Below are positions 43,122 through 47,789 of a stretch of 64,000 nt of DNA, piece after piece. Both the position numbers and the translations under genes were made by a program. Position 1 is the stretch's first letter, and every line of letters begins with the position of its first letter. The notes under the pieces were generated by a model that saw only the letters and a program-made list of their open reading frames with translations, searched no databases and was not told the DNA's origin. This stretch comes from Perognathus longimembris pacificus (Eukaryota > Chordata > Mammalia > Rodentia > Heteromyidae), in assembly GCF_023159225.1 (NCBI RefSeq), contig NC_063161.1:69530767-69594766 (forward strand), given 5' to 3'.

Positions 43122-46014
43122 TAAACATGTACTCCTGCAGTACTGTATTTTGTGCATAAGTGAATAGGCAAAGAATCACGCGCATCTCTGTGCTATGTAC
43201 GTTTGTTTTACATGGACATGCATGGATCTACATGCATGATAACTGCTGTGTTCCGGCCTAGGACATCCTATATTCTCCATATCACAGGTATGTGAGGGGG
43301 AGTTGGCAGTGCCATTTCTGGCCCCCCTGGAGGACACACTGGAGTACTTGTGGCCAAGCAGGGGTCTCAGTTCTTGTTCCTGAGATGAGGAGTCAGGGCA
43401 GAGGGTCCCCCGGGGTGCCTAGGTTCTCATGTGCTGCCACCTCCCCCCTTTCCCCTTCCCCAGGCCTCAGAGAAGACATCTCAGCAGGAGCACCTGAGGT
43501 TCCTGATGGAAGAGCTGGGTGGCATGGACATCATCGAGGCGCTGCTGGTGCACGACAACCACCAAGTGAGCCACAGTGCACTGAGCATCATGGAGAAGCA
43601 CTTGGGCGAGGTGAGTGAGCCCTGCAGCCAAGCCCTGGCGCCCTCTCCACCCTGCTGGGAGGGCAAGGGGGATAGTGTGCAGCTTGACCTGTGTGCTCCT
43701 GTGGGTGCCAGGCCTGGGGCTTGATCTCCGGGCCTAGGCACTGTCCCCAAGCATTCACGCTCAAGGCTGGCACTCTACCACAGGAGTCACAGCTCCACTT
43801 TCTGGCATTTCTTTGGATGTTAACTGGCGGTAAGAGTCTCACAGGCTTTCCTGCCTGGAGTGCCTTCGAACCTCCATCCTCAAGATCTCAGCCTCCTGAG
43901 TGGCTAGGATGGTGGGTGTGAAGTGACTGTTGCTCAGATGTGCAGCTTGTCTTGTTTCTGCAAATTTGTGCTTTGCAGCCTTTAGGAGAGCATGGGGTGG
44001 GACAGGGAGTACTGGCCTGGCAAGCTTGAGTCCCTGAGTTCAAAACCTCTTCTCCCATGTGTGCCTGTGGACTTGTCTGTTGGTGGGACTCAGTATGTGG
44101 AATTTACCATCCCGTCCCCTTGTGACTGGCATATGTCTATTCAGGTTCACCGGAGTTAAAGTGTGTGACAGAATTTCATTTTTTAACCAGATGCCAGTAA
44201 ACGCCTATAATCCTAGCTACTTAGGAGGCTGAGATCTGAAGAAAGTGGTTCAAAGCCAGCTCAGGCAGGAAAGTCTGTGGGACTCTTACCTCCAATTAAC
44301 CACCAGAAAACCAGAAGTGGTGCCATGGCTCCAGTGGTAGAGGACTAGCCCTGAGATGAAGAGCTCAAGGACAGCACCGAGGCCCAGAGTTCAAGCCCCA
44401 TGACCAAACAAAAACAAAAAAACAAAAATACCTGTAGAATTCCATTTTTTATTGAATTTTATTTTTTATTGTTGTTAGCAATACCAGGATTTGAACTCAA
44501 GGTCTCACATTTGATAGTCAGGTGCTCCACTGATGAAGCATATCTCCAGCCCCTTTTGCTTTAATATTGGAAAGGATCTGATGCGATTTTCATAGAGCCG
44601 GGCTCTATGTAGCCTCCTTACATACACCTGCTAAGTAGAAGAGATGACAGATGTGAGCTGTAGCTTTACTGTCAAGATGGGGTTCTGCTCACTTTTTGCC
44701 TAAGCTGTCGACCATGATTATCCTGATCTCCAATTCCTAAGTAGCTGGGCTGTAGGCATGTACTACTATGCCCAGCCCTTCATGCTTTTTAAAAACAGAA
44801 TAATATTCAATCTCATATAACACATCATGTTTAGAAATTATCCATCAGTGGATTCAGGCTGCTTCCTCCATTTGAGTATTGTGAATAACAAATAATCTGT
44901 TAGAGCTCCAGCTTCCAATTCACAAGTAGAATTGGTGGGCCACAGGGTGTTCTGTGTTTTTGTTTTCTTTTTCTATTTTTCATTTTGTTTCCTGGTACTG
45001 GGGTTTGAACTCAGGGCCTCACACTTGTTCAGCTTGCTTATTCATGGCTGGGACTCTACCACTTGAGCCACACCTCCAGCCTGGCCTTTTGCAGGTAGGC
45101 CTTCTCTGGTTATTTTAGAGATGGAGTCTCACAGGCTGTCCTTGAACCAGGATCCTTTAGTTCCACCTCCTGAATAGGGAGGATTACAAGTGTGAGCCAC
45201 TGGTGCCGGGCTGGTACCTCTGTGTTTTAGCTTCTGAAGAACTTCCATACAGTTCTTCCAGTCAATGTGTCTTTTCATTGCCACCAATAGGGTTGAAGGC
45301 TTCCAGTGACTCTATCCTGACCAGCAGTGGCTTTGTTCTATTGTTTGGATAGTCGTTGTCCTCATGAATGTAAAGCACAATGCCTTGTGCTTTGGACTTG
45401 GCATTTCCATTGGGCACTCCTTATTTGTCCATTGATTTTTTTTTCTATAACCAAATACCTGAGGATGGTACTTGTAAAGAAAAGAGGTTTAGTTGGGCAG
45501 GTGCTCTACCACTTGAGCCACATCCCAGCTCATTATGCGTTCGTCATTTTTCAGATAGGTTCTTGGGATTTTGCCAGGTGCAACCTTGCAGCAGCATCTT
45601 CCTCATCATGCCTCACAGACATCAGATCCCTTGCCTGGCTTATTGGTTGAAATTAAGTCTTGTTAACTTTCTGCCCAGGTTGCCATCGAAATGTGATGCC
45701 CTTGATCTTGGCCTTCCAAGCAGCTGGGATTACACCTGAGAGCTACTGTGCCCAAAATTTGAATATTGTTAATGCCACCAAATTCTTCTACTTTCAAATG
45801 GTGAGGGTGATGGATCTTTGTGCCGTATGTTTCACCAGAGATCCAGCTGCATTTAACGTTCACCCTGAGCCATTCTAGCTCTCTCCTCAGAGGGGGCTCC
45901 AGGCCACTGAGAGCAAATGATGTGGGCCAGGCTGTGCCCCTGGGGTGGTAATGGTGCCTGTCTTCTCTGAAGGAAGAAGAAGCCATCATTTTCTCCACCT
46001 TCTGCCAAGACTGA
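17134..46014 (+). CDS. KPNA7: KPNA7, importin subunit alpha-8 (ten-exon coding region)
   Basis: Nuclear import adaptor: it binds cargo nuclear localisation signals through ARM repeats and importin-beta through an N-terminal IBB domain. Joining 17134-17199, 28380-28508, 31343-31425, 32026-32294, 34540-34622, 35638-35901, 37517-37750, 39312-39494, 43464-43610 and 45973-46014 keeps one frame and gives about 499 residues; human KPNA7 is 516 as I recall. The residues fit KPNA7 rather than KPNA1-6, including the MPxLDAP start, the FRNI-type IBB end and the short acidic tail. All introns have GT/AG ends. KPNA7 followed by SMURF1 on one strand matches human 7q22.1. The family member is reported mainly in oocytes and early embryos. 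The last exon is the uncertain part. Confidence 0.92.
17258..17458 (+). repeat. B1-ID SINE
   Basis: Sense: ggtatggtgggcatgcctgc, ggaccttgtctcaaagccaa, then a diverged ID half and a 15-17 base poly(A) tail. Only about 60 bp into KPNA7 intron 1. Confidence 0.7.
17612..17840 (-). repeat. Dimeric ID-like SINE
   Basis: Antisense, full length, with a (TTTTG)n tail at 17612-17640, then gccagtcctggggcttgaac, ctcaaggctagcactcggcg, and tatatatgtggtgctgagga. Confidence 0.85.
17866..18065 (+). repeat. B1-ID SINE
   Basis: Sense: taattccagctactcaaggc, gagacccctatctacaaaaa, ggtagaacacctgcctagcc, then (AAT)n. Confidence 0.7.
18140..18155. repeat. Target-site duplication, left copy, of intact LINE-1
   Basis: TCTTCTGCTTTTTTTT here is repeated exactly at 25674-25689 beyond the other end of the L1. 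The T run overlaps the L1 poly(A) tail, so the left boundary inside the T run is arbitrary. Confidence 0.9.
18165..18670 (-). other. LINE-1 3' UTR with G-rich tract
   Basis: On the L1 sense strand, 18262-18300 is a run of G-rich blocks (CCCCCC-type on +), the polypurine tract typical of L1 3' UTRs and a likely G-quadruplex former. The same 3' UTR recognisably recurs at 39545-39680 and 46815-46955. Confidence 0.8.
18671..22519 (-). CDS. LINE-1 ORF2 protein (endonuclease and reverse transcriptase), intact
   Basis: 1282 residues, the usual mammalian L1 ORF2p length. The apurinic-type endonuclease occupies roughly residues 1-240: [18 protein letters not shown] and SDH carry the expected catalytic N, E, D/N and D-H residues. 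The reverse transcriptase follows, with [17 protein letters not shown] and the catalytic [12 protein letters not shown]. The C-terminal cysteine motif C-x3-C-x7-H-x4-C is complete (CWRGC...HCWWEC). No stop or frameshift. Start taken at [16 protein letters not shown] two codons later is equally possible. It nicks target DNA and copies L1 RNA in place. Confidence 0.97.
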   Translation of the reverse strand: MIMKRTNDHLSILTVNINGLNSPIKRHRLITWIKNQDPSFCCLQETHLSSKSKHLLKVKGWKQIYQANGPHKQAGVAILVSDKIDFKLKKVRRDKEGYYILVKGSLQQEEITILNIYTPNAGAPNFIKQTLLALKTFIDPNTMIVGDFNTPLSPLDRSTRQKLNKETTELNNCIDQLDLIDIYRIFHPARTEYTFFSAAHGTFSKIDHILGHKENLYKFRSIKIIPCILSDHNGIKLELNSLSHHRKSHNSWRLKNTLLNHQWIIEEIKTEIQMFMDFNQVEDTKYQLLWDTAKAVLRGKFISLSTYINKLEKQQLSNLRKHLNFLEREQQAKPQVNRRKQIIRIKSELNQLETKKTIERINKTKSWFFEKINKIDRPLANLTKERRQHTQINKIRDETGSITTEITEIQKIIRDYFANLYANKFENLEEMDDFLEKIDTPKLNYEDLNLLNRPISSIEIETAINDLPSKKSPGPDGFTAEFYKAFKTELTPIFLKLFNEIERERSLPDSFYEASITLIPKPGRDSSRKEDYRPISLMNIDAKILNKILANRLQQVIKKIIHHDQTGFIPGMQSWFNIRKSINIIHHINRSKVKNHMVLSLDAEKAFDKIQHPFMLKALEILGFQGTFLNIIKAVYDKPTASITLNGEKLKPFPLKSGTRQGCPLSPLLFNIVLEFLARAIRQEENIKGIQIGKDEVKLSLFADDMILYLKNPIDSTPKLLELIQNFGKVAGYKINLQKSTAFLYANNPKTEAEIRKATPFAIAPKNIKYLGINLTKEVKDLFEENFKTLKNEIKSELRKWKNLPCSWIGRINIIKMAILPKAIYKFNAIPINIPTPFFNEIEEAIQKFIWNNKRPRIAKTLLSRKNSAGGITIPNFKLYYKAIVIKTAWYWHRNRPEDQWNRIEDPELNPQNYAYLIFDKGAKTIVWKKDSLFNKWCWQNWLNTCNKLKLDPYISPCTKINSKWIKDLEIKTGTLKTLKEGVGETLGLLGTGQNFLNKDPERLQIKEKLDKWDRIKLQSFCMAKDIALKINRKPTDWEKIFTGHSTDKGLISKIYAELKKLPSSKTKPQRTNSPLNKWAKDLQRNFSDEEMRMANRHMKKCSTSLAIKERQIKTTLRFHLTPARMSYIKKTNNNNCWRGCGQKGTLLHCWWECKLVQPLWQAVWRFLRRLNIELPYDPAAPLLGIYPKAHKQNHSNATSTTMFIAAQFVIARIWNQPRCPSIDEWIRKMWYIYTMEFYASIRKNDIVPFVRKWKDLEKVILSEVSQTQRNMDSMASLIGNN
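22566..23687 (-). CDS. LINE-1 ORF1 protein (RNA-binding chaperone), intact
   Basis: Trimeric RNA-binding protein that coats L1 RNA. I start it at [12 protein letters not shown], which resembles the MGK-type ORF1p starts known in other mammals; the frame stays open 13 codons upstream to 23726. That gives about 373 residues. Order: short basic N terminus, long coiled coil with heptads (about 60-190, for example [20 protein letters not shown]), an RRM-like segment ([13 protein letters not shown]...) and a C-terminal domain with RRAWNEVYQ. Ends just before ORF2, as in other L1s. Confidence 0.95.
   Translation of the reverse strand: MGRRNTRKMANNEVLSPTQNKQEAEQSIKNIEENPQNALQSLLINMINEKFESLQSIMLEREEAKQKLMENFMASTNRKISELQESNEKIATQLKDLRDNTQNQSNEVNEVKKSIQDLRNDMEIIRKDQSEGKEIRNQVASLQSRLTEAEDRISGAEDSLDSMEKDQKSIQIQSKQQNRSLQEIQDTIRKPNLRIIGIEENLEKEVNGIGNLFNRILAENFPNIQKERPIQVQEAFRTPNRPDQNRTSHRHIVIKTASAECKEKILKAVRAKKTITYKGKAIRITPDFSAETMKARRAWNEVYQTLNKNNYQPRILYPAKLSFIAEGQIKVFHNKEKLKQYISTKPALHKILKDVLYRENNQDPNTDREMNPN
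23688..25673 (-). promoter_or_regulatory. LINE-1 5' UTR / internal promoter
   Basis: About 2 kb. The distal part (24600-25673) is GC- and CpG-rich with two AAAGATGGC motifs on the + strand (near 25171 and 25243). The part next to ORF1 (about 24170-24560) is extremely T-rich on the L1 sense strand. The + strand has a GTGAGA donor-like site at 25600, which may matter for antisense transcripts reading toward KPNA7 exon 2. Confidence 0.75.
25674..25689. repeat. Target-site duplication, right copy, of intact LINE-1
   Basis: TCTTCTGCTTTTTTTT, identical to 18140-18155. Its T8 run is the start (A-tail) of the antisense SINE that was the target. Confidence 0.92.
25682..25795 (-). repeat. Antisense ID-half SINE, target of the LINE-1 insertion
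   Basis: T8, G-rich stretch, ccagtcctggggactgggct, gtgctgtccctgacc, ctacagcttgagccacgttc. Only the ID half remains. Confidence 0.75.
26016..26055. repeat. (TG)n microsatellite
   Basis: About 20 perfect TG units. Confidence 0.95.
26218..26340 (+). repeat. B1 SINE
   Basis: Sense: agccaggcatggtagctcat, gtgagaccttgtctgaaaag, purine-rich tail. This copy resembles ordinary B1 more than B1-dID. Confidence 0.7.
26660..26925 (-). repeat. Cluster of antisense B1 fragments
   Basis: Three B1 3'-like ends in series: ggctatgagccatggcaccc (near 26727), gcaggcttgtgcccccacac (near 26777) and tgggattacaggtgtgagcc (near 26884). Confidence 0.55.
27205..27446 (+). repeat. B1-dID SINE with CA tail
   Basis: Sense: gatcctagctactcaggagg, tactgtggctcaagtggtag, ttgaagccccagaaccagta, running directly into (CA)n. 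Confidence 0.82.
27447..27498. repeat. (CA)n microsatellite
   Basis: About 17 CA units then AAACACA variants; seeded at the 3' end of the preceding SINE. Confidence 0.93.
27503..27700 (+). repeat. B1-ID SINE
   Basis: Sense: gttcttgggaggcagagatg, agaccctatctacaggacaa, gcagagcacctgcctaataa, ttgagttcaagtcccaggac. Confidence 0.7.
28033..28270 (+). repeat. B1-dID SINE
   Basis: Complete sense copy 110 bp upstream of KPNA7 exon 2; starts agccaggcactggtggctca and ends in an (A)n-rich aaaatcaacaacaaaa tail. Confidence 0.85.
28380..28508 (+). CDS. KPNA7: KPNA7 coding exon 2 (rest of IBB domain)
   Basis: Starts after catcgacag and encodes [20 protein letters not shown], then QTLKRRNI and a variable linker. 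The basic and acidic patches complete the importin-beta-binding helix. The 3' border is ambiguous: donors GTGGTG at 28506 and GTGTGT at 28509 both keep phase 0 and differ by one valine. I chose 28509 because GTGTGT keeps a valine that aligns with the linker as I recall it in human. Confidence 0.9.
28637..28910 (+). repeat. B1-ID SINE, diverged
   Basis: Sense: ggctggtggctcacagctgt, cagggcttggaggtgtgact, caggtggtagagttccaacc. Confidence 0.7.
28995..29217 (-). repeat. Antisense ID and B1 remnants
   Basis: A (CTA)n-adjacent diverged ID half (tggaacttagccttgagtgt) followed by a B1 half ending gcaggcatgaaccaccatat. Confidence 0.55.
29225..29352 (-). repeat. B1 SINE
   Basis: (TTTTG)n tail, gcagcccaggctggcctcca, cgagtgcttgggattagagc, caccatacctggc. 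Confidence 0.75.
29353..29877. other. Intron 2 stretch, partly ancient L1-like
   Basis: 29605-29770 faintly recalls the antisense 3' ends of old L1s (aaattgagatacaattgac, then cacc-rich text), but the match is weak. The rest is single-copy. Confidence 0.3.
29878..30191. repeat. 314-bp polypyrimidine tract
   Basis: Composite: (TTCC)n with recurring CTGTCTTTC interruptions spaced about 30-37 bp, then (CCCT)n, then (CT)n, then (TTTC)n of about 14 units. Essentially all pyrimidine on +. It abuts the tail end of an antisense SINE at 30192. Confidence 0.95.
30192..30422 (-). repeat. B1-dID SINE
   Basis: Complete antisense copy: tcatggggcttgaactcagg, gtgctgtccctgagcttttt, tggttggagaaagagtttcc linker, gtaggagtgagccaccagtg. 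Confidence 0.85.
30470..30685 (-). mobile_element. Ancient LINE-1 ORF2 fragment (antisense)
   Basis: cattcctgaatttagtaact, tcttctctctttttctctta and a following ttgttg-rich part follow the antisense layout of the mammalian L1 ORF2 segment seen at about 21340-21470 in the intact copy. Highly diverged. Confidence 0.6.
30695..30850. repeat. Polypyrimidine tract (TTCC/CCCT)n
   Basis: CT-rich with CATC interruptions; directly followed by an antisense SINE. Confidence 0.9.
30851..31022 (-). repeat. B1-ID SINE
   Basis: Antisense: gaagactgagcctaggactt (ID remnant), ttgagatagtctcaactact, ggtatgagccaccacacctg. Confidence 0.65.
31343..31425 (+). CDS. KPNA7: KPNA7 coding exon 3 (linker to ARM 1)
   Basis: Acceptor gcttcttgcag, then codons for [20 protein letters not shown] and FLATQAAR; ends mid-codon (two bases of Arg) before GTAGGG. 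The [12 protein letters not shown] segment is the conserved start of the armadillo domain after the IBB. Phase fits exon 4 exactly. Confidence 0.95.
31691..31821 (+). other. Possible pseudo-exon in KPNA7 intron 3
   Basis: 131 bp flanked by a strong-looking acceptor (gctgtgtttcag) and a GTGAGT donor. No homology to importin alpha; inclusion would shift the frame of exon 4 (131 is not a multiple of 3). Confidence 0.25.
31838..31884. repeat. (TG)n microsatellite
   Basis: About 23 TG units, followed near 31910 by a short (TA)n. Confidence 0.95.
32026..32294 (+). CDS. KPNA7: KPNA7 coding exon 4 (ARM 1-3)
   Basis: Starts by completing Arg then [12 protein letters not shown]. Contains [12 protein letters not shown] and [11 protein letters not shown], the ARM helix-3 signatures whose Trp and Asn line the major NLS-binding groove; both W-N pairs are kept. 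Ends one base into a Gly codon before GTGAGA. Confidence 0.97.
32375..32617 (-). repeat. Dimeric ID-like SINE with target-site duplication
   Basis: Element body about 32384-32608, antisense, 90 bp inside intron 4. Flanked by GAGACAGTT at 32375-32383 and 32609-32617, a perfect 9-bp duplication. Both ID halves intact (gccagtcctgggccttggac; tggtgctggggaatcgaact; ccatattcccagccc). Confidence 0.92.
32935..33330 (+). repeat. ID fragment followed by B1-ID SINE
   Basis: ID core gagtgcttacctagcatcta with a 15-16 base poly(A), then ggccagccctggtgtctcac B1 start and a second B1-like start at about 33155, ending in a C8-9 run. Confidence 0.6.
33545..33768 (-). repeat. B1-dID SINE, diverged
   Basis: Antisense: T11 run, gttggtttattggagccaaa linker, cacctgagccattagcaccc end. 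Confidence 0.55.
34022..34160 (+). repeat. B1 SINE, diverged
   Basis: Sense: ccccagtggctcattcctgt, aattctagctaaacagaaga, ttaaccagaccctctcag. Confidence 0.55.
34540..34622 (+). CDS. KPNA7: KPNA7 coding exon 5 (ARM 3-4)
   Basis: Acceptor tctatttgtag; completes Gly, then [20 protein letters not shown] and LMTSDIS; donor GTGAGT at 34623. The DGPEFRD motif is strongly conserved in importin alphas. Confidence 0.96.
34838..34910 (-). repeat. ID fragment (antisense)
   Basis: ccatgatttgaactctgagc, catactcgccaggaaagcac, tgaccacc: the antisense ID core. Confidence 0.5.
35018..35345 (+). repeat. B1-ID SINE and purine-rich tail
   Basis: Sense B1 part (tatggtggctcctgactgtc) with internal poly(A), ID part (agactggggtgtggctcaat), then about 100 bp of GGAA/GAAG-rich purine tract to about 35345. 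Confidence 0.7.
35638..35901 (+). CDS. KPNA7: KPNA7 coding exon 6 (ARM 4-5)
   Basis: 88 codons at phase 0, starting [20 protein letters not shown] and including [18 protein letters not shown]. The W-x3-N pair of ARM 4 is present; ARM 5 has W-x3-Y, as is usual in importin alphas. Donor GTAAAT at 35902. Confidence 0.97.
35902..36444. other. KPNA7 intron 6, single-copy part
   Basis: No repeat recognised between exon 6 and the SINE cluster at 36445. Confidence 0.4.
36445..36755 (-). repeat. Two antisense B1-type SINEs in series
   Basis: An ID remnant (cacatgagccacactcccag) and B1 end (gagtagctgggattagagac), then a second B1 (ggaactgagatcctcttatc, aggcatgtgccacaacgcca). Confidence 0.65.
37125..37300 (-). 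repeat. B1-ID SINE, diverged
   Basis: Antisense: ctgggcaagccctctatcac (ID), gcaggacctcatgcttttgc, gagctggggtgacaggggct. Confidence 0.55.
37517..37750 (+). CDS. KPNA7: KPNA7 coding exon 7 (ARM 6-7)
   Basis: 78 codons, phase 0. [20 protein letters not shown] is ARM 6, with R in the position usually taken by W in this repeat; [14 protein letters not shown] is ARM 7 with W-x3-N. These form the minor NLS-binding site. Donor GTAAGT. Confidence 0.97.
37955..38050 (+). repeat. ID-type SINE fragment
   Basis: Sense ID core: caaatggtagagtgcctggc, ctgtaagcctgaggccctat, purine tail. Confidence 0.6.
38298..38470 (-). repeat. B1-ID SINE
   Basis: Antisense: gaggtttgaactcagggcct, ttcacctcctgatagctggg, ttataggtgtgcaccatcat. 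Confidence 0.7.
38910..39192 (+). repeat. B1-ID SINEs
   Basis: A B1 3' part (gcttgaggccagcttggtta), a fresh B1 start (tgtgtggtggtacacacctg) and an ID half (tggctcaagtggtagagcac), ending in A8. A B1-like start at 38712 may be the severed front of the first. Confidence 0.65.
39312..39494 (+). CDS. KPNA7: KPNA7 coding exon 8 (ARM 8-9)
   Basis: 61 codons, phase 0: [20 protein letters not shown], then [23 protein letters not shown] 8 W-x3-N kept. Donor GTGGGT at 39495. Confidence 0.97.
39545..39680 (-). mobile_element. LINE-1 3' UTR fragment (antisense)
   Basis: ggtgctgtacaaaggggtta, cataggttggaaaatgagta and catttctttg match in order the 3' UTR of the L1s at 11.5 and 18.2 kb. Begins 51 bp after KPNA7 exon 8. 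Confidence 0.8.
39700..39908 (+). repeat. Dimeric ID-like SINE
   Basis: Sense: gagtgcttgcctagcatgca, gggttcaattcctcaggact, tgatgctatgatttaagtgg, A-rich tail. Confidence 0.75.
40060..40312 (-). repeat. B1-dID SINE with TG-rich lead
   Basis: TG-rich stretch to 40110, then caaggctggcgctctaccag, gtggttaactggaaataagt linker, cttgagtagctaggattaga. Confidence 0.75.
40387..40514. repeat. Perfect 64-bp tandem duplication
   Basis: Copies 40387-40450 and 40451-40514 are identical over all 64 bases; each starts atcagggtctgtgtgccagg and ends gtcctgttat. Located in KPNA7 intron 8, outside any SINE. Confidence 0.97.
40520..40855 (-). repeat. B1-dID SINE then B1 SINE
   Basis: Full antisense B1-dID (gtcccagggctggagcttga ... 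ttacaggcgtgagccaccag, ending about 40760), then a B1 (caggctggtctcctgcctca). Confidence 0.82.
40856..41460. other. KPNA7 intron 8, single-copy part
   Basis: No repeat recognised. A minus-strand ORF here (41304-40921) is Ser/Pro-rich with no motif and is not called. Confidence 0.35.
41462..41560 (-). repeat. B1 SINE
   Basis: Antisense: ctgggttggcctcagatcac, cctctgcctccagggtagct. Confidence 0.65.
41685..41860 (+). repeat. B1 SINE, two partial starts
   Basis: Sense: cagacactgtgactcacacc, aatcccagctactcaggaag; a second start at about 41811 (ggtgcctatcatcctaatta). Confidence 0.6.
41895..42085. repeat. Polypyrimidine tract (CCTT/CCCT)n
   Basis: About 190 bp of CT, irregular units; unlike the other tracts it has no obvious SINE next to it. 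Confidence 0.9.
42230..42418 (+). repeat. Dimeric ID-like SINE
   Basis: Complete sense copy from ggttgggaatatggtccagt to ccccaggactggcaa, immediately followed by a (TAAA)n tail. Confidence 0.87.
42419..42500. repeat. (TAAA)n microsatellite
   Basis: About 14 perfect TAAA units, then AAAATA variants: an expanded SINE tail. Confidence 0.95.
42508..42815 (+). repeat. B1-dID SINE and ID fragment
   Basis: gcctagctattcaggaggct, tggaggtgtgactcaggggg, gtcccagaacgggcacc; a separate ID core at 42757-42812 (cctgggtttgatccccaata). Confidence 0.7.
42912..43068 (+). repeat. B1-ID SINE with TG tail
   Basis: Sense: accaagtgtggtggtttaca, agcaacttgggaggcagaga, gctgggagcatggctcaggg. Confidence 0.65.
43070..43120. 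repeat. (TG)n microsatellite
   Basis: About 25 perfect GT units at the 3' end of the preceding SINE. Confidence 0.95.
43464..43610 (+). CDS. KPNA7: KPNA7 coding exon 9 (ARM 9-10)
   Basis: 49 codons, phase 0, after a long CT acceptor: [20 protein letters not shown], then [23 protein letters not shown] text (read [19 protein letters not shown]). The EELGG-x-D-x-IE core is the C-terminal capping repeat of importin alphas. Donor GTGAGT. Confidence 0.96.
43690..43925 (-). repeat. B1-dID SINE
   Basis: Antisense, near full length: gtgccaggcctggggcttga, ttaactggcggtaagagtct, tcctgagtggctaggatggt. Confidence 0.8.
44185..44425 (+). repeat. B1-dID SINE
   Basis: Sense: ctataatcctagctacttag, ctccaattaaccaccagaaa, tcaagccccatgaccaaaca, then (AAAAAC)n. 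Confidence 0.82.
44450..44780 (-). repeat. ID and B1 antisense remnants
   Basis: ID: taccaggatttgaactcaag, caggtgctccactgatgaag. B1: ttcctaagtagctgggctgt, catgtactactatgcccagc. Confidence 0.65.
44781..45440 (-). mobile_element. Ancient LINE-1 fragment split by a SINE
   Basis: 44781-44964 (aataatattcaatctcatat, attatccatcagtggattca, attgtgaataa) and 45215-45440 (aagaacttccatacagttct, cattgccaccaatagggttg, tgaccagcag) are consecutive parts of one antisense L1 ORF2 3' region. The intervening 44965-45214 is a separate antisense B1-dID SINE. Confidence 0.65.
44965..45214 (-). repeat. B1-dID SINE inside an old L1
   Basis: Antisense: tactggggtttgaactcagg, gggactctaccacttgagcc, ttacaagtgtgagccactgg. 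Confidence 0.75.
45480..45765 (-). repeat. Antisense B1-ID SINEs
   Basis: ID: gcaggtgctctaccacttga. B1: ccttccaagcagctgggatt, acacctgagagctactgtgc. A further B1 start is interposed near 45550. Confidence 0.6.
45973..46014 (+). CDS. KPNA7: KPNA7 candidate terminal coding exon
   Basis: After a CT-rich acceptor (gcctgtcttctctgaag) come codons [13 protein letters not shown] then TGA, in phase with exon 9, giving a C terminus ...[17 protein letters not shown]. The acidic start fits the family. The rest does not: human KPNA7 as I recall continues about 15 residues further with a DQDYEFIDYE-type end. The AATAAA 129 bp after the stop supports a 3' end here. A frameshift from an ancestral longer tail, or a different real exon, are the alternatives. 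Confidence 0.55.
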   Translation, partial: EEEAIIFSTFCQD

Positions 46015-46165
46015 GGGCGGAGGTACTCAATGTGAACTCAGTCTCTGATAAGAGACTGAAACCCAGATAGTCTAGGCTAACTTCTTGGAGAGGCAGGACT
46101 CCAATATCTATCAGTGTCACAGATGGAAAACTTTTAAGACTTAATAAAATGTTTAGTACTTTCAC
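46015..46165 (+). terminator. KPNA7: KPNA7 candidate 3' UTR and poly(A) signal
   Basis: AATAAA at 46143-46148, followed about 15-20 bp later by a GT/T-rich stretch (gttagtatggtttgg) suitable for cleavage. The next element, a solo LTR, begins at 46223. Confidence 0.5.
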
Positions 46166-46216
46166 CTGTTAGTATGGTTTGGAATCTTGAAAATCCCCTG
46201 AAGGGCTAGACACTTG

Positions 46217-46708
46217 GTGGGCTGTTGGGCTCGGGTACTCTTCTTTCTTTCCACACTCCCTTTCACGCCCTCTCCCCTAGTCACCCAACCCACAGATAAG
46301 CTATGGTGAAGCGGGGGAGTCAGCACCGACCTGCCGTGCACGTGGCCTGGCCGAGAATGTGTGCCCGCCTCCTTACCAATAGACAAAGTCAAGCATACAC
46401 ATGCCTCGGGGTTAGCTTCTTAGAGCGAACTAACTTTATTGAGAGGAGATGATTCCGAGGGAAGGGGGTTGGCCAGGATGTCGATAGGCTGAATGGTATC
46501 ACCTGACCTCCGTGAGCTATCGTCACTCGAGCATGCCGAGCCAGGGCGGAGCTGGTAGGCACCGGGCTGGCTAGGATGGAAGACGCCTGGGCTGGCTGGA
46601 GTTGGGGGCTGGGTGCAAGGGTGGACCCACAGAGGGCAGCTTGCTTCCGCATTCCCCAAGTCTTGGGGGAGGGGCGGCAAGCCTAGGGGCCGGATCCCAA
46701 CAGTGGGC
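46217..46708 (-). mobile_element. Solo LTR of an ERV2 (ERVK/IAP-like) endogenous retrovirus
   Basis: 480 bp (46223-46702) bounded by inverted TGTTGGG...CCCAACA ends and flanked by a perfect 6-bp duplication GTGGGC (46217-46222 and 46703-46708); 6 bp is the ERV2 hallmark. Read on the minus strand it starts TGTTGGGATCC and has AATAAA (complement of about 46435-46440) about 215 bp before its end. No internal retroviral genes on either side, so it is a recombined solo LTR. Confidence 0.9.
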
Positions 46709-46814
46709 AGGCTTTGGTGCTGAAGTAAGGGCTGGGCTATTTCCTGTTCTCTGTTCCCTGGCTGCAACCCATGCATATTTTTAATTTGATTAGGATTATA
46801 TTCTTTTTCTACTT

Positions 46815-46955
46815 AAAAAAAAATTATTGTCAAAGTGGTTTACTTAGGGGTTAAAGTTTCATACATAAAGCAGTGAGTACATTTCCTATCAAACTTGTTA
46901 CCTCCTCCCTCATTTATCTCCCACCTTCCCTCCTTGATTCCCTCCCCCCACTCTG
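46815..46955 (-). mobile_element. LINE-1 3' UTR fragment (antisense)
   Basis: A-rich join, ttattgtcaaagtggtttac, taaagtttcatacataaagc, agtgagtacatttcctatca: same 3' UTR as the intact L1, ending in the CT-rich (G-rich antisense) tract. Confidence 0.8.
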
Positions 46956-46974
46956 TTTTCCCTTATTAACTACG

Positions 46975-47113
46975 TATTGAAATCGGGGCATCACGCTCTA
47001 GGTTTGTACTCTACTACTTGAACCATGCTTCCCAGTCCTTTTGCTTTTAGCTTTCTTTTTAGAGAGGATCTTTCACAGTTTTTGCCCAGGAAAACCTCCA
47101 ATTGTGATCCTCC
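46975..47113 (-). repeat. Antisense SINE, left part (split by LTR)
   Basis: ID remnant (tgtactctactacttgaacc) and B1 (aaacctccaattgtgatcct), cut off at 47113; continues at 47634. Confidence 0.75.
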
Positions 47114-47633
47114 TGTTGGGGACAGCTGTGCCTTTAAGAGGGGATGTCCCACTTATCCCGTCCCCCCACCTTCCCGCTTCAACCGGAAGAGAAGCAAAGC
47201 AGCCCCCGACTCTCTGCTCGGCCACGTGTGTAATGGCTGGGACCCCAGAATCCCGATCCTTGGGGGCTGTGGTCTCCGCCCATAAATGAAGTTCTGTTAC
47301 ATCACCTGATGGACAGTCCATCAAGCCAATCGTTAAGATCCAGTAGCCCCTCTCCTCTGGGGATATAAACTGTTGGCTCCTCCCTTGAATAAGCCAGAAT
47401 GACTACGAGGCTTCTCCAGGACACCCACGCACCCGTGTCCTCCTTGGGATGGGAAGGGGGCAGGGGTCCTGCGACCACACGCTAACTGAGGCTACCTGGG
47501 GTCTCCACTCCTGCGATTAATCCCTACTGGCCAGGGGATGTGAGAGAGCGAGAGAGGACCACATGGAAGAAGCAGACAAGCCCAGGACCCCCCCCACACG
47601 TGGATGGGGGGGGGAGTAGAGCGAAGCCCGGCA
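47114..47633 (+). mobile_element. Solo LTR inside a SINE
   Basis: 520 bp starting TGTTGGGGACAGC and ending CCCGGCA; interrupts an antisense SINE whose two halves rejoin cleanly. Direct flanks are TCCTCC (left) and TCCTAT (right): an imperfect 6-bp or a 3-bp duplication. It holds a TATAAA at 47364-47369 on +, hence the orientation call. TG...CA ends, size and site argue for a retroviral LTR; the class is less certain than for its neighbour at 46.2 kb. Confidence 0.8.
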
Positions 47634-47705
47634 TCCTATCTCTGCCTCCTGAGTAGCTGGAAATAGAGGCATTTGCAACCATGTCAGGCTGCTTTTTAAC
47701 ATTTA
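47634..47705 (-). repeat. Antisense SINE, right part (split by LTR)
   Basis: atctctgcctcctgagtagc and tggaaatagaggcatttgca continue the B1 half broken at 47113. Confidence 0.75.
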
Positions 47706-47789
47706 AAAAGCAACATTTCTCCCATTTGTAGACTGAAGTTGAGAGGAAGCCAAAGGTTAATAACGTTTACAAAAATACATCAATGACAT

